A stretch of 64,000 bases of DNA from Adiantum capillus-veneris (lineage: Eukaryota; Streptophyta; Polypodiopsida; Polypodiales; Pteridaceae). A program made the position numbers and the translations under genes. The notes under the pieces were generated by a model. That model was not told where the DNA came from and did no database searches. It worked only from the letters and a program-made list of their open reading frames with translations. Of this stretch, positions 1-10,629 are shown piece by piece (the first letter of the stretch is position 1; each line of letters opens with the position of its first letter). Location of the stretch: contig CM043958.1 in the NCBI GenBank assembly GCA_014529385.2, positions 140,780,234-140,844,233 on the forward strand. The letters run 5' to 3'.

Positions 1-532
1 AGTCTTTTATGGATGCGATATATTTCATATTCAGGTGCATGCATGCTTTCATAACGCTGGCACACTTTCTTTCAGTGTAAGAATGCATATGGCTAGGTTG
101 ATACTAGGTTGAATATGGCTTGATTAGGAATTGAAGAGTTTTGGTCATATTTCTGCTCTACTTATTTGATTTGATGGCACCACATTGGTCTTAGCCTCAG
201 TTGATCCCATGGATGGAATCTTGTTTAATATAGCTTAACCGTTTCTCGTTTCCAGAATCGTTGGGCTGCAATGTTCTCTTCGATCGTCTCAAGGGTAAGA
301 ATAGTGGAGGTCCTTTCAACGGGGGTTGCTGGAACTTATGATGGGGCTATTCAACTGGTAAGTGAACTTGTAAAGAGATTTGAGTCTGTATCTGCTATTA
401 TATAATGTCAAGAACTTCTTCTAGGGTAGCCTATGTAGAATCTTTTGATAGCCCAGTGTGGTTGGTACTGTCTAGAATCTTCTCTTGTGCAAATAGGTAC
501 TTGGTATGGTGGACTGGTTCATTGAAACTCCA
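1..532. other. No gene recognised
   Basis: AT-rich sequence bordering the tubulin fragment. I see no convincing upstream tubulin exon here: the segment just before 533 does not read as the residues that normally precede the DLEPGT motif. Confidence 0.5.
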
Positions 533-728
533 GATCTAAAGCCAGGTACTATGGATAGTGTTCAAACAGGCCCCAATGGGAAAACTTCCACCTTGATAAC
601 TTCGTCTTTGGCCAGTCCGGAGCTGGCAACAACTAGGCCAAGGGTCACTACACCAAAGTCGCGGAGCTCATTGATTCTGTCCTTGACGTTGTCCACAAAG
701 AGGCTGAAAACTGTGACTGCCTTCAAAG
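533..728 (+). pseudogene. Beta-tubulin exon fragment (pseudogene)
   Basis: Seen: the translation opens with DLKPGTMDSVQTGP, matching the conserved beta-tubulin DLEPGTMDSVRTGP. After a one-base frame change it continues with residues matching FGQSGAGNN, AKGHYT and [21 protein letters not shown]. The similarity stops at a GTGAGT at 729, which matches the known first-intron position after CDCLQ in plant beta-tubulin genes. Beta-tubulin forms the alpha/beta dimer of microtubules. This piece covers only about 65 of roughly 445 residues, the frame is broken in the middle, and a W codon in the GNNWAKG motif reads as a stop. No further exons are visible downstream. Because the splice donor is kept, it probably came from a DNA-level duplication rather than a processed transcript (inference). 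Confidence 0.8.
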
Positions 729-1475
729 GTGAGTGCCTTTAAGATCTCATTCTATCGTTCTTTAGTCTATTTTATTATGTGAAATGTTGTTCGTCATGCC
801 TTCTTTGCCATTTCTCCGCCGATGGTATATACAGTTCCATTTATGTATGGTATAATGATTCTCTTATCAGTTTTGTTTATATTTGACAATGTAGCTAGCC
901 TCAATCGTCTTGTTTGAAAATAATGTTCACATCTTTCCTCAGTGAAGGTTTAAAAACAATGTTCAGGTCTGTCTTCAATGAAGGTTCTTAGATTTCTTTA
1001 AGTGAAATTTTCACCGCTGCTATTCTAACTTCTCTAGCTTCCTAGTATCCCCCCTCACTTGGCAGACATTGGCTTTAGATCTACGCTCACCACTCCCAGC
1101 CTGTGCTAGATTCCAAATTTGTTTCAAGTTAGCAAGGCTTTGCCACAAACTCTTTCTTCAATTAATGTTGATCTGTAAACTGTATCTTGTTTCTATGCTT
1201 GAGATGTTTGTCTATACGCTATAATACAAGCTTCAATGTCTTCATCAGTGTGTCATTAATTCTACCGAACTGGTTAGCTACATCTCATAAAAAAGCTACC
1301 TTTTCTCTATTGATCAGTTAAATCTGTGATTGCTTTCTTTGAGGCCTTTGTTTTGTAGTTTTGAGCTCTATCTCCCGTAGCAAGTTCGCATTCTCAACGA
1401 CTTCCTTGGGCCTCATCTTATTAAGCTTCCTCTTTTCAGACTTCTTCGCCAAGGATGATGACGATGCAAGGAGGA
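729..1475. other. Non-coding stretch, nothing recognised
   Basis: AT-rich sequence, possibly the remnant of the tubulin intron. No reading frame with recognisable protein similarity and no clear repeats were seen. Confidence 0.5.
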
Positions 1476-1895
1476 GTGCTGACACTCACGATGGGAGGTC
1501 AACACCTTGCAAGCAAAGCGATTGCCAAATGTAGGGTGGGTTCACAATTCACTTTAGGCGTGACTCATTTTTACCTGCTCAATGCCCTTAGGCTTTAGAT
1601 ATGGCATCCGAGTCCTGACCTGCTAATCAGTGACGTTTAGTCCTGACGTCCCGAACTGCTATAGCTGGTGTCCGATCGTGTGATGGCCTCCCATCGTGTG
1701 CTGACACTCACGATGGAAAGCCAGCACCTTGCAAGCGAAGTGATTCCCAGACGCAGGGTGGGTTCTCAGTTCACTTTAGGCGTGACTCATTTTTACCTGC
1801 TCAATGTCCTTAGGCTTTAGCTATGGCGTCCGAGTCCTGACCCGCTAATCAGTGACGTTTAGTCCCGACGTCCTGAACTGCTAGAGCTCGCGTCT
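1476..1895 (+). repeat. Two-copy tandem repeat, period about 222 bp
   Basis: The segment starting GTGCTGACACTCACGATGG at 1476 recurs at 1698. Nearly 200 bases of each copy match, including the shared GCGTGACTCATTTTTACCTG and TAATCAGTGACGTTTAGTCC. A few substitutions separate the copies. No coding potential was seen. Confidence 0.8.
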
Positions 1896-2179
1896 GAGTC
1901 TCGACTTCTTCCATTACAGCCGCCAACACTGTTGACTCCCTGAGCCTCTCGTTGTCTGTTGGATGCATTAAATCGGCTTTTAGATCATAGTTTGAAGCAT
2001 CTATCGGTAGTTACACTAAATCTTGTCACATTTTGTCAAATGTTTTCAAGGCAAGCTCAAAATCTAGCTTAGATTTTGCAAGTTAGTGATACTCACAATT
2101 TTGGGTGGTAGTGTTGTGTTAACTCAATAAAGAATGTACTTAATCTCAAACTAGATGTGTGAGATCATAGCGTTAAAGA

Positions 2180-2760
2180 TTTTAAGACCGTTAATTTCTT
2201 TTACATGTAGCTACAAATTTTATAGTCTCAATTTCTCACACGGTCATATGGCTTGACCGGGTGTGTTATCTTGAGCTATAGTTTCTTGCCAATACACGTC
2301 TAGCATACCTTGGGTTTATGTGTCACACATACACAATGTTTTTATTTTGTATATAATTACAAATATAGACACGTCTACCGTACGTTGGGTCTCTGTGTCA
2401 CACATACACAATGTCTTTATCTTGTATATAATTACAAATATAGTCTCAATTTGTCACATGGTCATATGGCTTGACTAGGTGTGCCATCTTGAGCTATCGA
2501 TTTTTACCTTCAGTTCTTCTAGCTATCTATATGGCTTGATCGGGTCTCTTGAGCTATCCATTCTTACCAAACGTGTAGTTATGCTTCTTTTTACGATAAA
2601 AAACGTTAAAAGATTTTAAGATGGTTAGTTTCTTTTACATGTAGTTACAAATTCTGTAGTCTCAATTTCCCACATGGTTATATGGCTTGATCGGGTGTGT
2701 TATCTTGAGCTATAGTTTCTTGCCAAGTCACAACTAGCATACCTTGGGTCTATGTGTTAT
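2180..2760 (+). repeat. Interspersed direct repeats (about 150 bp and about 80 bp)
   Basis: The block near 2180-2330 (TTTCTTTTACATGTAG, CATATGGCTTGACCGGG, GAGCTATAGTTTCTTGCC) recurs with substitutions at about 2615-2760. A shorter unit (GTCACACATACACAATGT followed by a TTGTATATAATTACAAATAT segment) is duplicated at about 2320 and 2397. The parent element is not recognised. Confidence 0.7.
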
Positions 2761-4066
2761 ACCACCACTTTGAAGTTAGATTCCTTTGACTCTATTGAAA
2801 ATGTGTTTGATTTTAACGTGTAAGATAATCCTTATATCCCAAGTGGGAGCCCAAGATGAGGTGGACAATTTTTTTGGAAAAAGAAATTATGTGATGAAAA
2901 TCCCATGTGGGAGCCCAAGAAAAGGGTATACTGATTTTTTTAAAGAAAGAGGTCTTCGTACAAAAGGAGACTCTAGCAAAATTTTTAAGATTTATAATTT
3001 ATGTACAAACTCAAAATTAAATACAGATGGTGCTTTTTTAAAAGTTTCATTTTGCTTAAGCATAGACGTGCATTCATTCACATATAACTTTTTTGGTTCA
3101 AAAAGATTAATCTTTTAATGGGTTGTTTTGTAATGTGTTTTGATTTGATGAGTGAAGTTTTTCATGGTTGTTTACGATTATGCATTATTTGTTATTTAGA
3201 GAACAATCTATTTCATATGTGTGCCTTAAATCCCAAGTGGGAAGCCTACTAAGTAGGTGGCTAGTATCATATATATTGAGATTGAGATTTATATCAGTTT
3301 ACAAGGAAAATGCTATTTGCTTTTTGACAAATTACATTTAAACGATTGGTTTATTTTAATTTAGTATTCATTATATTTGTTTCTTTTCAGGGTTTGTTCT
3401 CTTAACATCTATTACAAATGAAAATACACTACAATGTACACTTTTGTTCATTTGCAGTTCAACATGTATTTTTGCAAAAGCACGTGCTTCTAAAATTTTT
3501 ATGTTACTAGTAGTGGGTCATTACATTCCGTACGAAATCCATATGAGGGGGGATGGTTCATTGTGAAAACGTCCATATCTGGTCCGTATGTAGGGGGGTA
3601 GGTTAGCAAGTAAGATACCATACATAAGGGGGTTTCTCTAATTTTGATGCACGCAGGTGACATCCCCCCATTACTAATAGTGAATCCCCCGGGGGTTTTG
3701 GCAGCCTAACACTATCATTGTGTCTACACTCTATCCTAATGCTCTTGCCCTTAGCATAGCCTAACCCTTATCCTAATCACTCTAGCCCTAAACCTACTAA
3801 CACTATGGTTAAGCTAATATGACATCCACCATAGCTTGATGCTACACCATTGTTGGTGGTGATTAGGGAATACGCTTCCGTTTGCTAACCCTCACAAATG
3901 GTATTAAAACCTTCTAGGTGATAAGCATCTCCTAATCACCATCAAGATCTGCTTTTTTCTTGCCTTAATCACTATAGTCACTGATTGAGTTTGAGCATGC
4001 TCTTCGCAATACCAATGATTCACTACCCTTCTTAATTAAGCGACATTTTGAATAGTGATACTTAAT
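2761..4066. other. AT-rich intergenic sequence
   Basis: The open frame at 2786-3118 (110 codons) is AT-rich and shows no domain. It holds two copies of a short TCCCAWGTGGGAGCC motif (near 2838 and 2902), with a third copy near 3230. I do not call a gene here. Confidence 0.5.
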
Positions 4067-4107
4067 AATTGTGTGTGTGTGTGTGTGTGTGTGTGCACGC
4101 GCGTGCA
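4067..4107 (+). repeat. (TG)n microsatellite running into a CG-rich alternating tract
   Basis: A TG run is followed directly by GCACGCGCGTGCAC, a self-complementary 14-mer. The whole 40 bases alternate purine and pyrimidine, which is the classical Z-DNA-prone pattern. Confidence 0.85.
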
Positions 4108-5195
4108 CAATCTTTCAATTAGAATGATTTTTTGTGTTCTTTTTTGCCTCCTTCTTTGCAATATCACAACTCTCATTGGAACCACCATCTCATCTCAATT
4201 TGGCCGATTTAAAGAAGTATGATAGTTGTAGCCAACGAGAGGAGCTGCTTTGTTTTTCTTATTTCTACCTTACTTGATATTTGAGTTCTTCTCTAAAGAG
4301 GATTATTCACACAAACTAAACTTGTAGTCTTGTAATTTATGCAATTTGCCTCCCAACTTCAAGTCCCCTATCTCTTGACACTTGTACATGCTTCCACTAG
4401 CCTCTAGACACTACTCATACATGGTAAGAGCACCCTTGCATTTAATCATGCACATATGCAATTTTTTGTACAATGGCACAGACTACACAAAAAATAAGAT
4501 ATGATATGTACGCACGAGTTACATTCATGTATTTGTATTTGCACCATCAAACAACACAATCTAGCACCATTGAAGAAGATTTTTGCCAAGAATTTACCCA
4601 TTGAAATTTCTTTGTTTTGCCATCGCCTGTGAAATGTAAAAGGTAAAATGCTATTATAACAGGTGATTGCAAGTATGGGTTATTGGGCTACACTCAACAT
4701 TTGGAAATGTGAGGATTGAATGCAAAAAATCAAAGAGATCTTATAACAATGCAAAACATGCAGCTGAAGAAATAGAACACAAGGCATGCGCTCAGAAGGT
4801 TTTATCAAACAAAGAGACATTCCAAATCCTTGAGAATAAGATCATAAGTTTGAGTGAGAAATACACCATTCTTGGGCATCAAAAAATAAAATGAGATCGA
4901 TGCAACATAGACAATATGAAGATTGGTAGTGGTGGGCTAAAAAAATAAATACGAGCTTTAAGGTAACTCAAAGTTTGTTTGTTTTTTTGTCTTATATATG
5001 CTTACACTTTGTTATTTTTTATCCTGATGCATGGTGCTATCATTGAAGATCTTTGCTACATCCAAACTCGAATGTAGTAGGTTTCAATGTTAAAGAACAT
5101 TACAGCCTTCTAGTTCCAAAATTAGCAATTGAAAAGATGATAACTCAGAAAAAATTTCATAAATTGAAAGGGAGGCTTCTTGCCTCCTTCATGAG
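4108..5195. other. Non-coding stretch
   Basis: AT-rich. A 75-codon frame at 4667-4894 is rich in K and E and has no recognisable motif. It could be the eroded N-terminal part of the unknown coding region that follows, but nothing links them directly. Confidence 0.4.
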
Positions 5196-6500
5196 GTGAA
5201 CCATCTAGAACCAATGGAATTGCAAGCAATACTTGATGAGAGTGGCATCTCACAGATAGGCTGCAAGGAACTCTTCAAAGCATTAGCTAAAGAGTCTCAA
5301 AATAAGTTACAAAGAGGATCATTACTACCAAAGCCATCATATGTAAAGTCTACACATCAGCACGTAAATGATGAAGTTTTTAGAAACTTGATTCACCATT
5401 CCATATTGAAGCAACATACTTGGGCAAGGTGGGTCGAGAGATAGAGTATAATGAGCATAACAATATCTTTAATGATCTTGAAGCATTGCAAAGGTATACA
5501 GTTCATTTCTTTGATATGATTCAAAATGAGTGCATTGGGGTTTTCAAGTTTTCTTTGAAGCTTAACGAGTGTGAGGTCTTGAAGAACAGGAAGTTGGAGA
5601 GATTCACCATTACCCTCATGAACAGATCTTTGGATCCATCAATAACCAAAGAGGACCCATGATACTTCAATGTGCAGTCCAAAAACAACATTTTGACACT
5701 AAGGTCATTTCAGTTATATTTACTTCAAATGATAATAACAAAAATAAAGCATCTATGGTTCTTGATTTAACGGTCCCATTGTTAGTTATAAGTTGATAAA
5801 GGAAGATTTTGAAATCCTCCATTGGGTTTTTAGTCAAATCAAGATTCCTTCTATCATTATTGAACAAAGAAACGGAGATGTGATTTTGGTGGAAGGTTTT
5901 GGTGACCATACAGTCAAATGGAACATGGCCAGTGAGTTAAAGACTCTTAAGTGCATGTATAACATAACACACGGTGCATCTATGGAAAATGCATGCTTAA
6001 ACTGCATGGCTGACGCCCAATTTCTTGAGAGTGTGCAATGGACTAGAGCTTCCAGCAGACATCTTAGAGATAAATCTTTTAGGTGAGTGCTTTGATATTC
6101 CTCTGAGTAGAGTTCATGCATGTATGCTTCATGCACTCTTCAAAATAATTGAAAAGGTGGTTCATGTGTGCATATGTCTTGCATGGACATTAATGCCAGA
6201 GCATGAGGTAAAAAGAGTCATCAAAGCATTAGAGGGAGTTCTCTCAGACATTGGTTTGCATGGAGGCAATGTCAAAATTGAAGAGGACTCTAAGTTGTCT
6301 CAAATTTGTTACAAGGTACCTAGGAAAACATCAATAGGTGGGGCTAGAAGGTTTCTTGGTCTTAGCCTCAAAGACTCTGATAGAGAGGAGAGGAGAAACT
6401 TGTTCAACAAATGGACATAGCTACACAAAGTGGTGTTTCTTAATATTTTGGCTAATGAAGGTGGCTCACACAACCACTTTTTTAGCCCACATTAATGGAA
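5196..6500 (+). pseudogene. Decayed coding region of unknown family
   Basis: I do not recognise this gene. Protein-like sequence continues across three frames: 5196-5444, then 5420-5662, then a short block to about 5790, then 5793-6030 and 6025-6420. At least three frame changes are needed to follow it. The central part holds a conserved-looking segment (LVEGFGDHTVKWNMASELKTL) followed by a CLNC pair, then a segment reading LPLSRVHACMLHALF-like (as IPLSRVHACMLHALF), and finally GGARRFLGLS near 6340. An acidic residue, a Cys pair and a His-rich helix in this order are reminiscent of transposase-type proteins, but that is inference only. It sits directly upstream of a gypsy integrase remnant on the same strand. 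Whether they belonged to one element is not clear. Confidence 0.45.
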
Positions 6501-6780
6501 TCTTAAATAACTTTGGTTGATCCAACAATTTTTCAATTATAGGAGCCACTGTTAAAATAGAGGAAGGGGCTTCTTTTAGTGAGCCCGGAAGGATAAGCTG
6601 TCATGAAGGAGCAAGTGGTTCTATAAGGATCAACAAGCATCACTGAAGCAAAGTAAAACCTTCTACTCAATGGGTTGAAGATGTGCTTAGTCAAAATGAT
6701 ACAACAACTTATGGTGAAAGGTCAAAATGAAGTGCAAGTCATCATTGCAGTAGCAACAATGAAGGGGCCACAATATCCAC

Positions 6781-8060
6781 GCATGGAGTCCTGAGCACCT
6801 ATGGTTAACTACGTCTTGGAGGGAAAATTTCCTAAAGATTTCACAACGGCACAAAGAAGGAGGCTCATTAAGAAGGCAAGCTCATTTCTTTAGTTCGAGG
6901 GGATTTGTACCAAAAGGGTAAGGATCTTGTTTGTAGACGAGTGCCATGCATTAGTGAAATTCCTGAAATCTTGAGAGGGTTGCATAAAGAACCTTATTGG
7001 GGGTCATTTCTTTCATGAGCTAACAATCAAAAAATCTTGCTAGCTAGGTATGTTTGGCCAAGTATGCATGTGGATGTCCAACATTGGTGTAGAAGTTACC
7101 ACTATCGTCAAATCAATGGCAACAAAATGTGACTGTATGAACCTCGACAACCAGTCATTGCATGTGGTGCTTTTGAAAAATGGGGATTTGATGCTATGGG
7201 TCCATTGCATAGAATAACAAATGGTAAAGTCTATATCCTTGTTGCTATCAACTATATGACAAGATGGGTACAAGCAAAAAGTGTAGCATGAGTAAATGAA
7301 AAGATAGTTACCAACTTTGTCTATACCCAAATTTGTTACAGGTTTGGTACACCTCTGGAATCGTCTCTGATAATGGTCCAGGTTTCAAAAAAGGATTACT
7401 AACCGAAGTGATATATGAGCTTAAAATTCACTATAGACATAGCACACAATATTACCCACAATCAACTGTTTGGTAGAAAAAGCTAACAGGATCATTACCA
7501 GGAATCATCAAAAAGATGGTGAAGCCTGTAAGCCAAAGTTATGGGATGGTTTCTTAGATGGGGCGTTATGGGCATTTAGGAAAATCTACATGGATGCTAC
7601 ACAATTCACTCCATTCCACTTAGTGTATGGACAAGAAGCTTTGTAACCAATTGAACTTCACATTCCTATTATAAATATTATAGGTAAAAAGGAGGAGAAG
7701 GGAGATGAAATATGAATCAATAGGCTCCTCATTATGGGGGAACTAGAGTGGAAAAGAGAGTTGGCATATAGGTGCTATAAGAAGAAATATTTTCAGCTCA
7801 AGAGAAGCTTGACAAGGGTATCAAAGACAAAGGGATTAAAGAGAAGAGCCTAGTCCTTTGCTACACGTTTATGTTGAACAACAAGTTCGATGCTAAGTTT
7901 AAGAATAAATGGGAAGGGTCTTACATTGTGAAGAAAGATTATACAGGTAGGTGGCTACTATCAATTGATGGATTTGGATGGAAAGGAGCACCCTAGGAAG
8001 GTCAACAGCTGTCGACTCAAGTCTTATCCAAGTTGTATCCTTCCAAAAGATTTGAAGATG
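6781..8060 (+). mobile_element. Ty3/gypsy retrotransposon remnant: integrase and pol C-terminus
   Basis: Seen across frames, with many stops and frameshifts: the RNase H to integrase linker (VNYVLEGKFPKDFTTAQRRR near 6805); a degenerate zinc-binding H2C2 region (ILRGLHKEPYWGHFF) near 6970-7100; the integrase core with WGFDAMGPLHR near 7185 and YILVAINYMTRWVQAKSV near 7235; the second catalytic Asp in VSDNGPGF near 7365; and a C-terminal module with KWEGSYIVKKDYTGR near 7910 and a DLDGKEHPRKVNSCRLKSY-like stretch near 7970. These are the standard features of plant gypsy pol, which inserts the cDNA into the host chromosome. Reverse transcriptase, gag and LTRs are not recognisable nearby, so this is a partial, dead copy. 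Confidence 0.85.
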
Positions 8061-9560
8061 GAACAAGCCAAACAAAAAACAAGGGAGGTACGCTACTATT
8101 GTTGCACTTCTTACACATTGAAATCATGTGCAAGTAGGTATTGAACCTTTGAAGGCAAAGAAGCGTCAAGAAAGGGGAGAAACCCTGGAGGAGGCATTGG
8201 AAAATTATCCACAACTTTCATTTCAGTACGAGCCAAGTTATCAAATATAGCCTGAATAAACTAAATATGTATGTTGTATATAATTTTAATAAGCTATCTA
8301 TGCATATTCGTTGTCAAATATTTCTCATGGGAACCCCACCTTTTGCTTTATATTAACTCTAGATGTGCATTATTAATAAGTGAGAGTTTGCATATGTATA
8401 TTATAGTTGAGGGTATTTAGTTAAATAAAGAAAAAAAATTCACCTATACTTTTTTATTTTGAACTTATCCATATAGCTTTCTATGCTACTCTTTGTATAT
8501 ATCCATAGAGTAATAAATAAGGTTGGTAATATCTCCACATAGGAAAATAGCTTTGGGAGTACTTTTCTCAAGAGAATATGTACATTTCTAGAGAGCTAAG
8601 GAAACTTGAATGCAAAGCACATGAGATGATTGGCTTCACATTTGATTTCAAAGGAGGTGTTATGCATTTCAAAAGCCTAAAAATCTATACAAAAGGATAT
8701 ATTTTTGGTGGTATAGATTTTATGCAAAGTCATGGTAGACATATGGACAAAGGTACACATAAAAAATTAGACATGTGAGATCTTCTAAGAGCTTGGTGAC
8801 ATGTGTGCAGCTTCTACAATTTTTCACAAAATCCTAGCTCAAATTTCACTCTCTCTCCTCATTTTTGAGCCTTTTTTTCTCTCTCACACTTCTTACACAT
8901 AAAAAAAAGACCCAAGAACCAATGACTATGACCTCAAGGGCTTATTTGGGCCTCCCTACGGTCCTAAAATGAATTTATACACTTCCAAATATCCCATAAT
9001 TCTTTTACACATTTTTCTTTTATCTTGCATACCCTCATTACACACACACACACACACCACCACCACCATTAGTAGCATGGAGAAGATCATTAGAGCTAGC
9101 CAGGCTACCATTGTGTATACCTTCATATTTTGCAACTCTCTACCATTAGTCATCTTTTTTTCTTTTCTCCTTCTTATGTACACATCTCCAATGCTCCAAA
9201 ATCTTCTAATTTATTCCATTCCACCTATGACAAAGCGGTAAAAAGGCAGGAGATCAACCAATTTAAGTGGTTTCCAAGCACCGGATGTAAAAGAGCATGG
9301 TGATCATTCTTTATTTCCTCGACACCAACGGACAAGAGAGAGTTTAATCCTACCCAATTTCTTGCTAATTTCTCATTTTACACACCCTACCATTGTATAT
9401 TTCCGTTTCTATTATGTAAAAAATACTAACTAGAGTTCTAACCTATTAACCTCAAATCTAGCCATACCACCTATCTTCTCACTTAAATCAGATTACTCCT
9501 AAAAGAATCTTTGTTATGTGTGATTAAAAGTGATCATGAAAATTCTTATAATCCCTCCAA
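8061..9560. other. AT-rich intergenic sequence
   Basis: No recognisable coding sequence. There is a short CA/CCA microsatellite near 9038-9066. The region could include the 3' LTR of the gypsy remnant, but I could not find a matching second copy. Confidence 0.4.
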
Positions 9561-9565
9561 AATTC

Positions 9566-9572
9566 TATAAAA
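9566..9572 (+). promoter_or_regulatory. Possible TATA box (TATAAAA)
   Basis: TATAAAAGGAGGGCTTCTC lies at about the distance from a purine-rich transcribed-looking leader (9598-9660) that is typical of an LTR promoter. No downstream gene is identifiable, so the function is inferred. Confidence 0.3.
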
Positions 9573-9712
9573 GGAGGGCTTCTCTTTGTAATAATACATG
9601 AGAAGAAGAAGTGAGAAGTATAGAAAAGGAGAGTGTGAGAGGAAGTGTGTGAGAGGATTTGCGCAAGAAGCTTTGCATTATGCAATGCTATCTTGTGAGT
9701 GCAAACATCCAT

Positions 9713-10321
9713 ACCCTTTGCCTAATGCTTACTAAATCCACAAATGCAAAGTGCTTTGCATAGTGTATGCCAAAGAGAAGAGAGGAGATGAATTGGAGGT
9801 TGTTTCTACAAATGTACACTCATGTTGGTGGTCTCATCAAATAAGAGGAGGTCTTGGGCTCCATGTCTTAATGATGTTCTTTCATCTCATATTTGTTGAA
9901 CATCATGGTATCTACACAATCGTAACTTATTCTAAGTGTGCAGTGTTTCTTGATTATTTGGGTGACGTTTTGTGTGTGTAGCCCTAGCCTCAAGTAAGTC
10001 GTTGTAATATGGTTGTCGGGTGGAGAGGATTCCCTTGGCTGTAAGACAATGCATGGAGTGGCTAGGTCTGAGTGTGTGTTTTGTGTTTATGACAAGGGGG
10101 ACTTGAAATTCTAATCGTTGTAGTGCAAATTTTGTTTAGCCTATATGTGTTGTGGTTTTGTTTCAGTTGAGGTGCTCATATCACTTATCAATGTTTTGGA
10201 AAACACCATTTTAGATGAAATGGGAAAATCCCACAACTTTGGGACTAATTTCAACGCCTATGGATTCCTATTTCCCATTAAATTTGAAAAAAATTCATTT
10301 AATTTGGGAATGTGACAAAGG
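9713..10321. other. Non-coding stretch
   Basis: No recognised gene. The GTGTGTAGCCCTAGCC to TTGTTTAGCC portion (9970-10140) is GT-rich and LTR-like in texture, but no terminal pair was found. Confidence 0.35.
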
Positions 10322-10585
10322 GATAGATTCTCAAGAAAATGGTGGTGTTGAGAAACACCTTTTAAAATTTTTATTTTTATGTGAGTGTTTCAAAACACTT
10401 CATAAAAGAGATAGATTCTCAAGAAAAGGGTGGTGTTGAGAAACACCTTTTAAAATTTTTATTTTTATGTGGGTGTTTCAAAACACTTCATAAAAGAGAT
10501 AGATTCCCAAGAAAATGGTGGTGTTGAGAAACACCTTTTAAAATTTTTATTTTTATGTGGGTGTTTAAAAATACTTCAAAAAATC
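10322..10585 (+). repeat. Three tandem copies of an 88-bp unit with two hairpins each
   Basis: Units start at 10322, 10410 and 10498 with GATAGATTCYCAAGAAAA. Each unit holds two perfect short hairpins: GGTGTT-GAGA-AACACC and GTGTTT-CA-AAACAC. The second is changed in the last unit. The same stem sequences recur as TGTTTTGGAAAACACC just upstream at about 10192. Exact 88-base spacing and few substitutions point to recent amplification. Confidence 0.9.
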
Positions 10586-10629
10586 ATACATAAGCTGGGG
10601 AAATAAAACAATGAGCAAGATATGAAATG

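Noticed and set aside
2786-3118. 110-codon plus-strand frame with a hydrophobic start resembling a signal peptide
   Set aside because: AT-rich composition, no domain, and a short noncoding motif repeated within it and again outside it.
9566-10140. Complete LTR downstream of the gypsy remnant
   Set aside because: TATA-like and leader-like texture is present, but no TG-CA termini, PBS or matching partner could be found.
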